43,488 nt of DNA from Clostridium sp. OM02-18AC (GCF_003481825.1 NZ_QULW01000026.1:1-43488), one strand, 5' to 3'. Positions 16,174-24,878 are shown, counted from the stretch's first letter. Notes: generated by a model from the letters alone, not told the origin. Made by a program: numbers and translations.

Positions 16174-16797
16174 ATGGCGGAAATGAGAAAACGCACGAGT
16201 ATGTCTGTTCTGGAAATGGGCAGGATGCTCGGTCTTGGTAAAACGGAGTCATACTGGCTCATTAAGAAGAATTACTTCAAAACCATTCTTGTCGGCAACA
16301 CCATGAGGGTGATGATCGACAGCTTTGAAGAATGGTATGCCAATCAGTTCAAATACCAGAAGGTCGATGGAACCCCTCCCGGCGAGGAATTGAAGAAAAC
16401 TACATATTCAATGGAGGAGCTTGGACAGCGCCTTGGGCTGAAAGAAGCGACTGCTTACGAACTGGTTGCCAAAGGGCATTTTGATGTGGTCGATGTCCTG
16501 GGCAAGCGCAGAGTGACAAAGGAGAGCTTTGAAAGATGGTATGCTTCTCAAACCGATTACCGCACGGTAGAGGATCAGGAACTGGATGCAGATATTATGG
16601 CATCCACCTACGGTCTGCCGGAAATGGCAAGAATGCTTGGGGTACATCGTCAGACCATTTACTATATCGTTGCCAATGAAGATTTTGAGCTTATCAAGGT
16701 TGGCAGGTATAAGCGAGCTACCAAAGAGAGCTTTGAAAAATGGTATCACAATCAGACCCGCTACCAGTTAGCGGAAGATAGACAGGAAAGGAGCTGA
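16174..16797 (+). CDS. Three-domain excisionase-like DNA-binding protein
   Basis: The 207-residue protein is built from three tandem copies of an Xis/HTH_17-like domain: about residues 8-56 (SVLEMGRMLGLGKTESYWLIKK...DSFEEWYANQ), 72-126 (YSMEELGQRLGLKEATAYELV...ESFERWYASQ) and 145-199 (YGLPEMARMLGVHRQTIYYIV...ESFEKWYHNQ). Each ends in the same S-F-E-x-W-Y motif. Ordinary excisionases have one such domain; three in one chain could grip three phased sites at the element's ends. The stop is only four bases before the integrase ATG, so the two are co-translated. It presumably directs excision with that integrase. Confidence 0.85.
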   Translation: MAEMRKRTSMSVLEMGRMLGLGKTESYWLIKKNYFKTILVGNTMRVMIDSFEEWYANQFKYQKVDGTPPGEELKKTTYSMEELGQRLGLKEATAYELVAKGHFDVVDVLGKRRVTKESFERWYASQTDYRTVEDQELDADIMASTYGLPEMARMLGVHRQTIYYIVANEDFELIKVGRYKRATKESFEKWYHNQTRYQLAEDRQERS

Positions 16798-16801
16798 TTA
16801 C

Positions 16802-18175
16802 ATGGCATCTATCGTTAAGAGAAAAAAGAAGTATTCTGTGGTTTATACATACACCGATGAGAACGGCAACAAGCGTCAGAAGTGGGAAACCTTTGAAACG
16901 AATGCCGAAGCAAAGAAAAGGAAGTTGCAGGTTGAATATGAGCAGGAGTCCGGAACCTTTATTCCCCCTTCTGCTAAAACCGTCAATGATCTTTTGGATG
17001 AGTATATGTCAATCTATGGTGTGAACACCTGGGCGATGTCTACCTATGAAAGCAGAAAGAGCCTGATTGCAAACTATATTCGTCCCCTCATCGGTGATAT
17101 GAAGCTGGAGGATGTCACGCCGAGAATCATGGACAAGTATTACCGAGATTTGCTTTCTGTCAAAGCGGTTTCTTCTAAGTATGTAAAAGCCCGTACAGAA
17201 TATCTGACTCCGCATACTGTCCGAGAGGTTCACAAGACATTGCGAAATGCTTTCAATCAAGCGGTCAAGTGGGAATTGATGACCAGAAACCCTGTGGAGC
17301 ACGCTACGCTGCCGAAAGAAGAACACAAGACCAGGGATATCTGGACAGCAGAAGTGCTCCAGAAGGCTCTGGAAGCCTGTGACGATGATATTCTTCGTCT
17401 GGCTATTAACCTTGCCTTCTCCTGTTCCCTGCGAATGGGCGAGCTTCTGGGGCTTACCTGGGACTGTATTGACATTTCCCCCACCAGTATTGAACTTGGT
17501 CAGGCAAGCATCTTCGTTGAAAAGGAGTTGCAGAGAGTAAATCGTGAAGCGATGGCAGATCTGGACGGTAAGGACATCATGTTCAAGTTCCCACCGACCT
17601 TCGCCAGTACGCATACCGCATTGGTTCTCAAAACTCCTAAGACCAAAACAAGTGTCCGCAAGGTGTTCTTACCGAAAACCGTAGCGGAAATGTTGGTACA
17701 GCGAAAGGCTGACATCGAAGAACTGAAAGACCTTTTCGGTGACGAGTTCGTAGACTTCAATCTGGTTTTCTGTTCTTCCAATGGCAAGCCGATTGAGGGG
17801 CAGGTTATCAACCGTGCTTTCAATAAGCTGATTGAGGAGAAGGGACTGCCGAAAGTGGTTTTCCATAGTCTCCGACATTCCAGTATCACTTACAAGCTGA
17901 AGCTGAACGGCGGCGATATGAAATCCGTTCAAGGCGATTCCGGTCATGCACAGGTCAAGATGGTAGCGGATGTTTACTCCCATATCATCGACGATGACCG
18001 CAGACTGAACGCTGAAAGAATGGAAGCTGCGTTCTACTCAGGCAGACAGGCAACGCCTGAGCCGGTTCAACCAGCCGCAACGGAAAGCTCCGCTGATGAT
18101 AAAGAACTTCTTCTGAAGCTTCTGCAAAATCCGGAAATGGCAGCACTCCTGAAGTCGCTGGCAAAAACATTATAG
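16802..18175 (+). CDS. Tyrosine recombinase / integrase of the large element
   Basis: The 457-residue protein has an N-terminal arm-binding domain (about 1-60), a core-binding SAM-like domain (about 60-160) and a catalytic domain (about 180-410). Catalytic residues visible are R211 in SLRMGELLGL, H355/R358 in HSLRHSS, a downstream histidine in GDSGHAQ, and the tyrosine in ADVYSH. A tail of about 55 residues rich in proline, glutamate and leucine is an unusual extension. It follows the three-domain excisionase-like gene at once. It should integrate and excise the conjugative element, but I could not define its attachment core in this window. A 19-base terminator stem lies right behind it. Confidence 0.93.
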   Translation: MASIVKRKKKYSVVYTYTDENGNKRQKWETFETNAEAKKRKLQVEYEQESGTFIPPSAKTVNDLLDEYMSIYGVNTWAMSTYESRKSLIANYIRPLIGDMKLEDVTPRIMDKYYRDLLSVKAVSSKYVKARTEYLTPHTVREVHKTLRNAFNQAVKWELMTRNPVEHATLPKEEHKTRDIWTAEVLQKALEACDDDILRLAINLAFSCSLRMGELLGLTWDCIDISPTSIELGQASIFVEKELQRVNREAMADLDGKDIMFKFPPTFASTHTALVLKTPKTKTSVRKVFLPKTVAEMLVQRKADIEELKDLFGDEFVDFNLVFCSSNGKPIEGQVINRAFNKLIEEKGLPKVVFHSLRHSSITYKLKLNGGDMKSVQGDSGHAQVKMVADVYSHIIDDDRRLNAERMEAAFYSGRQATPEPVQPAATESSADDKELLLKLLQNPEMAALLKSLAKTL

Positions 18176-18182
18176 TAACTGC

Positions 18183-18241
18183 AAGGGCAGATCCTTTTAC
18201 ATAGCTACAATAGCTGTAAAAGGGTCTGCCCTTATTTTTTT
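18183..18241 (+). terminator. Terminator after the integrase
   Basis: A 19-base stem AAGGGCAGATCCTTTTACA / TGTAAAAGGGTCTGCCCTT (one G-U pair), an inner AGCT/AGCT pair, and a T run. A TTACATAG copy lies in the arm/loop. Confidence 0.9.
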
Positions 18242-18260
18242 GTTATGGAGGTCAACGAGT

Positions 18261-18566
18261 ATGGATAGAATCTTTATGGACGAGTATTACGAGCATCTGA
18301 GAGCTGACAATATCGAGGCATTTTCCAAGGAAAGGAACGACGAATATGTTGGCAGAGCTGAGGAATACAAAGCAGCAAAGTCGGCATTGCTTGAAGGATT
18401 GGGACTTGAGCATTTGTTTGACCATAGCCATGAACTGACTCCGAAAGAGAAAGAAATATGGATGCTGTTCGATAGGGTTGATGTAGCAGAGCTTCTTGCA
18501 AGGGATGCTTTTGCCAAGGGTGCTTATATGCTCGGCGCTGAGGATAGAGAGATTATGCTGAAATAA
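18261..18566 (+). CDS. Small conserved hypothetical protein
   Basis: A 101-residue, acidic, helical protein (MDRIFMDEYYEHLRADNIEAF...KGAYMLGAEDREIMLK). I recognise it only as a type of small protein seen beside integrases in Clostridia mobile elements and give no function. ATG 18261 has GGAGG nine bases upstream; an earlier in-frame TTG lies in the terminator and is rejected. The gene is insulated by terminators on both sides. Confidence 0.7.
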   Translation: MDRIFMDEYYEHLRADNIEAFSKERNDEYVGRAEEYKAAKSALLEGLGLEHLFDHSHELTPKEKEIWMLFDRVDVAELLARDAFAKGAYMLGAEDREIMLK

Positions 18567-19208
18567 AAAAAGACCTGCTTCGGCGGGTCTAAATTACATA
18601 GAATCATTGAGTCTGAAAAACCTTTGAAATTCTTAATAATTCTGGTTGAAAAATTCATTTTGAAATGATATATAAAACAGACTGAAATCTGTGTCTAAGG
18701 ACACCCGCACCCTCACACGAGAATGAATAGGATTTCCTATCATTTCGCATCACGAGAAGTTACATAGTGACATTTACTTGCACTTGCAACGTCCACCAAA
18801 AATCGAAAGACTTGCTAATTTCGAGCCAATCGGACGGTGTAAAATCCCTCTGAATTAGCTATCACAGCGTAGTATCAGATGGGATTTGAAATGCTGAAAA
18901 ACCTTGTATTTCCAAGCATTTTTAAGCATTAGATGCCACTTCCCGATGTCGTATCGGGTCTACTCCTAAGCAGACATTATCTGTTCGTCTACTGTTTGGC
19001 GTTTATAAAACTGTATGTTTTCAAAAAACGAAATAATTCAATGTAATTGATAGGAAGCATCCAACTTCAGCGGTTGGGTGCTTTTCTTTTGCCCTAAAAA
19101 TTATTATTCATCGTAGATTGAGCATTTTGTCGAGAGCGCACCACAGTGGAAGTTCCTCTGTACAAGGTCATAAAAATCTGGAAAAGGCACTGTACAAATG
19201 AACTTACT
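18567..19208. other. Non-coding junction between the large element and IME2
   Basis: No supported gene. It contains a leftward terminator (AGACCTGC-TTCG-GCGGGTCT, 18571-18590), TTACATAG at 18594 and 18760, a CCCGAT/ATCGGG hairpin near 18950, and a rightward terminator AAGCATCCAAC / GTTGGGTGCTT (19054-19083). The right end of the large element should be here or just beyond, but I see no clear core repeat. No CACGGCA core and no TACACCA arm pair is visible, so the left end of IME2 could not be placed either. Confidence 0.5.
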
Positions 19209-19230
19209 CTATACCTACGAGGCAATAAAA
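19209..19230 (+). repeat. 22-base direct repeat, copy 2
   Basis: Identical to 14900-14921. It lies about 60 bases before the IME2 oriT. Confidence 0.85.
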
Positions 19231-19284
19231 TGATGCTTCAAAATCCATTATACTTTTCTCAAAGCTAAAGCAAGCCACCTTCCC

Positions 19285-19345
19285 TTAGGAACTAAGGGCG
19301 CACTTCTATACCGGTTATTCCATTCCGGTATGTGCGTTCTCCGAA
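19285..19345 (+). other. MOBQ-type oriT of IME2
   Basis: CTAAGGGCGCACTT (19292-19305) is the complement of AAGTGCGCCCTTAG, the conserved nick region of RSF1010/MOBQ-type oriTs. Next to it is the inverted repeat ATACCGG (19308-19314) / CCGGTAT (19325-19331), then TGCGTTCTCCGAAGG. The same order recurs at 28303 in IME3. It lies upstream of a MobA/MobL relaxase, as expected. Confidence 0.85.
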
Positions 19346-19488
19346 GGTAAATGCTCCTGTGTCTGAACACATTCACATATTACGGAATTACATTCCGGGC
19401 AAGAGATAACTCTTGCGGCTACCGCCTATTTCTTTTTACATACCTTGCTTTGGGCAAGGATGAATAAAAGACAAGGAGCGAAAGAAAA

Positions 19489-19788
19489 ATGGAAAACAAA
19501 GAAAAAACTTTGGCGGAATTAGATGCTGCACGATTGAAGGTAAAACAGTATGAAAACAAAATTCAGCTTCTGGAAAATCGCAAGCGGTATCTGGAAAAGA
19601 AAGCCGACCGCCAGCGCACGCACCATCTTTGCAATATGGGTGGTGCCATACAAAGCATTTCCAGAGAGGCAGACTCCCTGACAAGAGTAGAGTTTTACTC
19701 TCTGATGGAACAGGTTTTTGCGCTGCCTGCGGTGCAGGAATTGGTGGGCACCGCTGTGCAGAACCATAATGCGGGAGGTGATCGCTAA
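19489..19788 (+). CDS. DUF3847-family mobilization-linked protein (IME2)
   Basis: The 99-residue protein has an N-terminal coiled coil (KTLAELDAARLKVKQYENKI) followed by the family signature RTHHLCNMGG (about residues 43-52). The partner protein at 28002 has RTHRLCIRGG at the same place. DUF3847 proteins sit just upstream of MobA/MobL relaxases in Clostridia elements; an accessory oriT-binding role is inferred from that. The stop overlaps the relaxase ATG (TAATG). Confidence 0.85.
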   Translation: MENKEKTLAELDAARLKVKQYENKIQLLENRKRYLEKKADRQRTHHLCNMGGAIQSISREADSLTRVEFYSLMEQVFALPAVQELVGTAVQNHNAGGDR

Positions 19789-20969
19789 TGGCATTGTATC
19801 ACTTCCATGTAGAGCAGATTAAACGCAGCGAGGGGCGAACCGCCGTTGCCAGCGCTGCCTATCGTGCCGGTGAGAAACTGCACAATCTCTGGGATGGAGA
19901 AACCCACGATTATACCAAGAAAGGCGGCGTGATTCTTTCGGAAATTATGCTTCCGGAGTATGCGCCTGAAAGATTTTCTGACAGGCACACCCTCTGGAAT
20001 GAAGTGGAGCAAATTGAAAAACATTACAAGGCACAGCTTGCCTACAGCTTTGACATGGCTCTGCAAAATGAATTTTCTTTAGATGAGAACATCGCACTGG
20101 CAAGAGAATTTGTACAGAAATACTTTGTTTCTGACGGCATGATTTGCGATCTTGCGGTACATCAGCCTGACCGGGGAGACGGCGGCATTCCCAACCCACA
20201 TTTTCATGTTCTGGTTCCCATTCGTCCGCTGAACGCTGACGGAATCTGGGGAGCAAAACAACACCGGGTTTATCATTTGGACAAGGATGGCAACCGAATC
20301 AAAAAAGAAGATGGCAGTTGGGCTTTCGATGCTGTTCCAACCACAAATTGGGGCAAGCCGGAAACGCTGGACTTATGGCGTAAAGCCTGGGCAGATATGG
20401 TCAATGCCCGATTGGAAGAAAAAGGGCTGGACTGCCGCATTGATCATCGTTCCTATGTGGACCAGGGACTGGATTTGATTCCAACTGTCCACGAAGGGCC
20501 GCACGTTCGCAAGATGGAAAAGAAAGGCATCCGCACGGAAAAAGGCGAATTGAATCGCTGGATCAAAGCTACCAACCGGATGATCCGCAATATACAAGCC
20601 ACCCTTGCGGCACTGAAAGAGTGGCTGGCGGAAGCAAAGGAAATTCTGAAAGAGCCGCAGGAAGTTTACCTTGCTCAGTTGCTCAGTGATGTTCATGCTT
20701 TGCGCAATCAAACCGCAATGAGGTATGCCCGAGGAAAAGCCAAAGCGAAGAAAAATAATCTGAAGCGTTTTATGAATGAGTGCGATTATCTGAAACAGCG
20801 AGGGGTTCTGACGCTCAGCGATTTTGAAAAACATCTTTCTTCTGTTAGCGAAACGGTGGAGAGCAGAAAATCTTCCATGCACTGGAAACAGACTCGTTTG
20901 AAAGAGCTTCAGCAGCTGATGGAGGATGCAAAGACCTATGCTGCGTTAAAGCGGTCTTGGATGAAATGA
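19788..20969 (+). pseudogene. MobA/MobL-type (MOBQ) relaxase, frameshifted (IME2)
   Basis: This 393-residue product holds the full nuclease domain of the MobA/MobL family: the HVEQIKRSEGRTAVASAAYRAGE start, the metal-binding HFH (H138, H140 in NPHFHVLVPIR), and the RIDHRSYVDQGLDLIPTVHEG segment. It stops early. The missing C-terminal coil is read in another frame from about 20948 (AVLDEMKKEKYRF...), so one A appears lost from an A run at 20948-20950. The nuclease part may still work, because RSF1010-type relaxases keep catalysis at the N-terminus. Compare the intact 526-residue relative at 29022. It is the relaxase for the oriT at 19285. If the shift is an assembly error the gene would be whole. 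Confidence 0.85.
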
Positions 20970-21289
20970 AGAAAGAAAAATATCGTTTTACCAGAGCTAA
21001 GGAGAAGTATAAGGCGGAACACGAAGGTGAGCTTCACCGGTTTTATATGGTAAAGCGAAAACTGAAAGAGAGTGGCTTTGAAAAAGATCCTTTTCCTCTG
21101 GATGCCTGGCAGAAAGAATTTTCCGACCTGTCGGCACAGCGAGAAGCTGAATATCAGGAATATAAGCTGCTGCAAAAGGATCTGACGATGCAGTATCAGA
21201 TTAAGGGTGATGTGGATCAGGCAATGCGTGAAAATCATCCTGAAATGCCGCACCACAATAAAGCCAAAAAAACAGAAACTGTATTGTAG
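20966..21289 (+). CDS. C-terminal part of the IME2 relaxase in a shifted frame
   Basis: A 107-residue lysine/glutamate-rich coil (KKEKYRFTRAKEKYKAEHEGELHRF...) that continues the relaxase after the frame change. ATG 20966 overlaps the relaxase stop as ATGA, so reinitiation could make it as a separate subunit. It has no domain of its own. The helicase gene begins 15 bases after its stop. Confidence 0.7.
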   Translation: MKKEKYRFTRAKEKYKAEHEGELHRFYMVKRKLKESGFEKDPFPLDAWQKEFSDLSAQREAEYQEYKLLQKDLTMQYQIKGDVDQAMRENHPEMPHHNKAKKTETVL

Positions 21290-21303
21290 GCGGGAGGTGG
21301 AAT

Positions 21304-23166
21304 ATGAATTATACGCAAGAACAAATTGACCGTGCGAACCAGGTTGATTTGAAAGAATTTTTATGCTCACATGGTGAGCAGGTCACAAAAAGCGGAAATG
21401 AGTACCGATGGAAACGGCATGACAGTTTGACCATTCAGGGAAATAAATGGTTCCGCCATAGCCAGAGCAAAGGAGGCTACCCTGTTGAATTTGTAATGGA
21501 GTTCTTTGGAAAAACCTTCCCGGAAGCAATGCTTTTACTGATTGGAGAAGCACCGGCAAACAACGGCGTCGCAGCTCCTTCGGAAGATTTCAGACTTCCG
21601 CCAAGAAACCGATATGTTGCAAGAGCGATGGCCTATCTCCGTCAGCGAAACATCCCGGAAGAACTGGTTCAGGAGTTCTATAAGGAAGGACTGATTTATG
21701 AGGATGCCCGGCACCACAACATCGTGTTTGTAGGAAAGGATGAAACGGGGATTCCCCGTTATGCCCACTGCAAAGGGACGGAAGGTTCTTTTCGTATGGA
21801 TGTGCAAGGTTCGGACAAGTCCCACAATTTTGCCTATCGCAGCGATGGAAAAAGCCTGTTTGTGTTTGAAGCGCCGATTGATCTGATGTCCTTTATTGCG
21901 CTGTACCCGAATGATTGGAAAATGCGAAATTATCTGTCCTTGGGTGGTGTGGGAGCGAAGGCGCTGGAAGGGTTTCTTTCTGAACGCAAGAATATAGAAA
22001 ACGTTTATATCTGCACCGACTCGGATAAAGCCGGTAATGATGCCGTAAACCGTCTGTTAGAAAGTATTCCCGAATATATGATGGTTATTCGTCTGACCCC
22101 ATGCGAGAAAGACTGGAACGAAGTTCTGAAACAAAAGGACAAGCTGCCTGACAGAAAATATATTTCCCGAAGGATCATGCTGCGTGGGGAATCGGAAAAG
22201 AAAGCGGTTCCCATGATTCGTATGAGCGAGGTTCAGCAAACAGAGGTGGAATGGCTTTGGTATCCCTACATCCCATTTGGAAAGCAGACGATTATTCAGG
22301 GCAACCCCGGCGAGGGGAAAACATTCTTTGCCATGCAGCTTGCGGCAGCCTGCACCAACCGAAAGTTTCTGTCTCAGATGGAGCCTTTTGAATCATTCAA
22401 TATGATTTTTCAGACAGCCGAGGATGGTCTGGGGGATACGGTAAAGCCGAGGTTGCTTTCAGCTGAGGCGGATCTGGAGCGAGTGCTGGTTATTGACGAT
22501 GCGGACAATCCGCTGACCTTGGCAGATGAGCGTATTGAAAATGCAATCAGAGAGAATCATGCCCGTCTGGTTATCATTGATCCATTACAGGCTTTTCTTG
22601 GAGCCAATGTGGATATGAACCGGGCAAATGAGGTACGCCCGATCTTCCGTAGGCTGGTCGATGTGGCACAAGCTACCAACTGCGCCATTGTGATGATCGG
22701 TCATCTGAATAAGGCAGCAGGCAGCCAAAGCACCTACCGTGGACTTGGTTCTATTGACATTACTGCTGTGGTGAGAAGCTTGTTGTTTATCGGCAAGGTA
22801 AAGACAGATCCGACCACCCGGGTGATTGTCCATGAGAAAAGTTCTCTGGCCCCGCCTGGGCAGTCCTTGGCATTTTCTCTGGGAGATGAAAAGGGCTTCC
22901 GTTGGATTGGAGCCTATGACATCAGCGCAGAAGATCTGCTTGCCGGTGGTGAGGGCAGCAAGACGGAGCTGAAGCAGGAACAGGCGGTGAAGCTGATAGA
23001 TGAGTTTTTGTCTGAGGGCAGAAAAGTTTCCATTGCAGAGATCAATAAGGAAGCAGCAGAACGAGGAATTTCTGAGCGCACGATGCGTATGGCAAGAAAT
23101 TCTATGGGAGATAAAATCGCAAGTGAGCGTCAGGGAAAAGACTGGTGGATCTGGTTCAGGGAATAA
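21304..23166 (+). CDS. Replication protein: DUF3991/Toprim primase-like plus RepA-type AAA ATPase (IME2)
   Basis: The 620-residue protein has an N-terminal primase-like zinc-binding/DUF3991 region (about 10-110), a Toprim domain (about 185-265, with VFEAPIDLMSF and CTDSDKAGNDA) and a RecA-like hexameric helicase domain (about 310-520). The latter has Walker A GNPGEGKT and Walker B LVIIDPLQAF. A winged-helix-like tail follows. It is a likely priming helicase that copies the excised element, comparable in role to RepA of RSF1010. The Shine-Dalgarno GGGAGGTGG precedes ATG 21304. It is co-transcribed with the mobilization genes upstream and the excisionase downstream. Confidence 0.88.
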   Translation: MNYTQEQIDRANQVDLKEFLCSHGEQVTKSGNEYRWKRHDSLTIQGNKWFRHSQSKGGYPVEFVMEFFGKTFPEAMLLLIGEAPANNGVAAPSEDFRLPPRNRYVARAMAYLRQRNIPEELVQEFYKEGLIYEDARHHNIVFVGKDETGIPRYAHCKGTEGSFRMDVQGSDKSHNFAYRSDGKSLFVFEAPIDLMSFIALYPNDWKMRNYLSLGGVGAKALEGFLSERKNIENVYICTDSDKAGNDAVNRLLESIPEYMMVIRLTPCEKDWNEVLKQKDKLPDRKYISRRIMLRGESEKKAVPMIRMSEVQQTEVEWLWYPYIPFGKQTIIQGNPGEGKTFFAMQLAAACTNRKFLSQMEPFESFNMIFQTAEDGLGDTVKPRLLSAEADLERVLVIDDADNPLTLADERIENAIRENHARLVIIDPLQAFLGANVDMNRANEVRPIFRRLVDVAQATNCAIVMIGHLNKAAGSQSTYRGLGSIDITAVVRSLLFIGKVKTDPTTRVIVHEKSSLAPPGQSLAFSLGDEKGFRWIGAYDISAEDLLAGGEGSKTELKQEQAVKLIDEFLSEGRKVSIAEINKEAAERGISERTMRMARNSMGDKIASERQGKDWWIWFRE

Positions 23167-23258
23167 ACAGAGAACCGGCAAATACGTGAAGCGGCAAAGG
23201 TTTTATAGAACCCAAAGCCTGCCACTTTGCCACTTGGATATAGAGATGGAGGCATTGT

Positions 23259-23453
23259 ATGAAAGAAATTCCTATTTGGGAAAAAGCAAATTTGACATTG
23301 GAAGAAGCGGCAGCGTATTCCGGCATTGGAACCGGTAAACTGCGTGAGATTACCAACGACAGGAACTGCAATTTTGTTCTTTGGGTAGGCAACAAGCGAC
23401 TGATCAAAAAACGCCTATTTGACAAATTTATTGAGCAGGTGTTTTCCATCTAA
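23259..23453 (+). CDS. Excisionase (Tn916 Xis-like), IME2
   Basis: A 64-residue protein with a single Xis-like winged helix (LTLEEAAAYSGIGTGKLREITNDRNCNF...LIKKRLFDKFIEQVFSI). It is close in sequence to the excisionase at 32861. The start follows GATGGAGG. It sits just upstream of the integrase remnant, as in Tn916-type modules, and should steer integrase towards excision. Because the local integrase is damaged, it may only be useful with a related integrase, such as that of IME3. Confidence 0.85.
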   Translation: MKEIPIWEKANLTLEEAAAYSGIGTGKLREITNDRNCNFVLWVGNKRLIKKRLFDKFIEQVFSI

Positions 23454-23478
23454 TATCTGTAGAACAATAATAGAAAAA

Positions 23479-23525
23479 GAGGTCTTGGTGTGATACAATG
23501 TAGGTGTCACATCGAGACTCCTTTT
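23479..23525 (+). promoter_or_regulatory. Terminator hairpin with an extended -10 in its loop, before the IME2 integrase
   Basis: GAGGTCTTGGTGTGA pairs imperfectly with TCACATCGAGACTC and is followed by CTTTT. The loop carries TGATACAAT (23491-23499), a good extended -10. The integrase ribosome-binding site AAAGGAG follows. The same design is at 33139 before the IME3 integrase. Confidence 0.65.
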
Positions 23526-23544
23526 GAAAGAAAGGAGATCGAAA

Positions 23545-24661
23545 TTGAGCGAAAAGCGGAAAGATCATAAAGGGCGTATCCTGAAAGCAGGAGCTTCGTC
23601 AGAAAGAAAAGGGAATTCAGAAGCAGATTGACGAAGGAATTGACTATGAAGCAGGACAAATTACGGTCATTGAGCTGTTGGAGAAGTACATCAGCTTGAA
23701 GAAAGGTGTGCGCTACAATACACAAGTCGGCTATCGGTTTGTTTTGAATCTGGTCAGGAAAGAAGATTTCGGCTACCGCAAAATCAGCACCGTCAAAGTA
23801 TCGGATGCGAAACAGTGGTTTGCAAAGCTGCAAAAGGATGGCAGAGGCTTTAGTACCATCAGCAGTGTGCGAGGTGTTATCAAACCAGCGTTTCAGATGG
23901 CCTACGATGAGGATGCTGTCAGAAAGAATCCGTTTGTTTTCAAACTGACGGATGTAGTAGTTAATGATACGGTACCGAGAGTTGCACTCACTGAGGAACA
24001 CTTGGGAATCTGGATGAATTTCATCGAGAAAGACAATACCTACTGCAAATACTACGATGAGTTCGTGGTACTTTTGGAAACCGGCATGAGAGTCAGCGAG
24101 TTCTGCGGTCTGACCCAAAAAGATCTGGATTTCAAAAATCGCAGAATCCGTGTGGATCACCAGCTGATTCGTGAGCGTGGCGGAAAATACTATGTTGAGG
24201 AGACCAAGACGAGCAGCGGACGCCGCTTTCTGCCGATGAATGAAACGGTGTATGACTCTTTGAAAAAGATGCTGGAGCGCCGCCCTGAGATCAAGACAGA
24301 ACCTATGGTAGACGGCTACAGCGGCTTCATCATGCTGAACAAGAACGGGAATCCCAAAGTAGCATTACACATTGAAAACGAGATGCGCTGGGCGATGAAG
24401 AAATACAAGAAGCTTCATTCGGACAGCCCTCTGCCGCATATCACCCCTCATGTGTTCCGGCACACCTTCTGCACGAACTATGCAAACGACGGCATGGATA
24501 TTAAAGACCTCCAGTACCTGATGGGTCACTCGGATGCGGGCGTGACACTAAATGTTTACACCCACGCAAGCTACGCACACGCTGCGGAGCAGATGGCGGA
24601 AATCTCACAGTTCCGCCATTCCCCTGAAGCAAAAAAAGACAGGGGTTTTGCTGTTGGATAA
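23545..24661 (+). pseudogene. Tn916-type integrase with an N-terminal deletion and frameshift (IME2)
   Basis: Reading starts at TTG 23545 after AAAGGAG (SEKRKDHKGRILKAG) but runs to a stop after 28 codons. The body of the integrase resumes in another frame at about 23597 (RQKEKGIQKQIDEG...). Compared with the IME3 integrase (33205) about 40 residues of the arm-binding domain are missing at this point. The core-binding and catalytic domains are complete: R in GMRVSEFCGL, H-x-x-R in HVFRHTF, GHSDAG, and Y in NVYTH. An internal start at 23678 could give 327 residues without arm binding. It is probably unable to integrate normally. Confidence 0.88.
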
Positions 24662-24671
24662 ATAGCAAATA

Positions 24672-24734
24672 TGGTGGTAGTATCTTACATTTACTACACC
24701 ATTTATTACACCACTTGGTGGTGTAGTTACATAG
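24672..24734. repeat. Candidate integrase arm sites at the right end of IME2
   Basis: TACACCA occurs at 24695 and again at 24707, 12 bases apart. Inverted copies are TGGTGGTA (about 24672) and TGGTGTA (24719). TACACCAC-TTG-GTGGTGTA (24707-24725) is a perfect hairpin, followed by TTACATAG. The layout matches that of the TTTACCAA sites at the right end of IME3. Integrase arm binding is inferred. Confidence 0.55.
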
Positions 24735-24830
24735 ATTTATAGAGACTTATGAAAAAATAAAGAAAAGCCGAAAGCCAGAAAAACCCTGTAATATCAGTGT
24801 TTTTGAGGCTTATGGAGGAATATAGAGATT

Positions 24831-24878
24831 ATGATAAAAGTGCTTTTCATCTGTCACGGCAGGATTTACCGGGCATGA
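24831..24878 (+). pseudogene. Phosphatase 5'-end copy and 7-base attachment core between IME2 and IME3
   Basis: ATG 24831 opens MIKVLFICHGRIYRA and then stops. This is the start of a low-molecular-weight protein tyrosine phosphatase, like the real gene at 34590 (MIKVLFVCHGNICRS). GGAGG lies upstream. CACGGCA (24855-24861) is identical to 34614-34620. The best reading is that IME2 carries its own copy of the gene's start at its right end, and that IME3 was inserted at the core. Confidence 0.75.

Noticed and set aside
18567..19208. Attachment site of the large element
   Set aside because: Several hairpins and repeats are present, but none forms a convincing core pair within the window, so no site is called.
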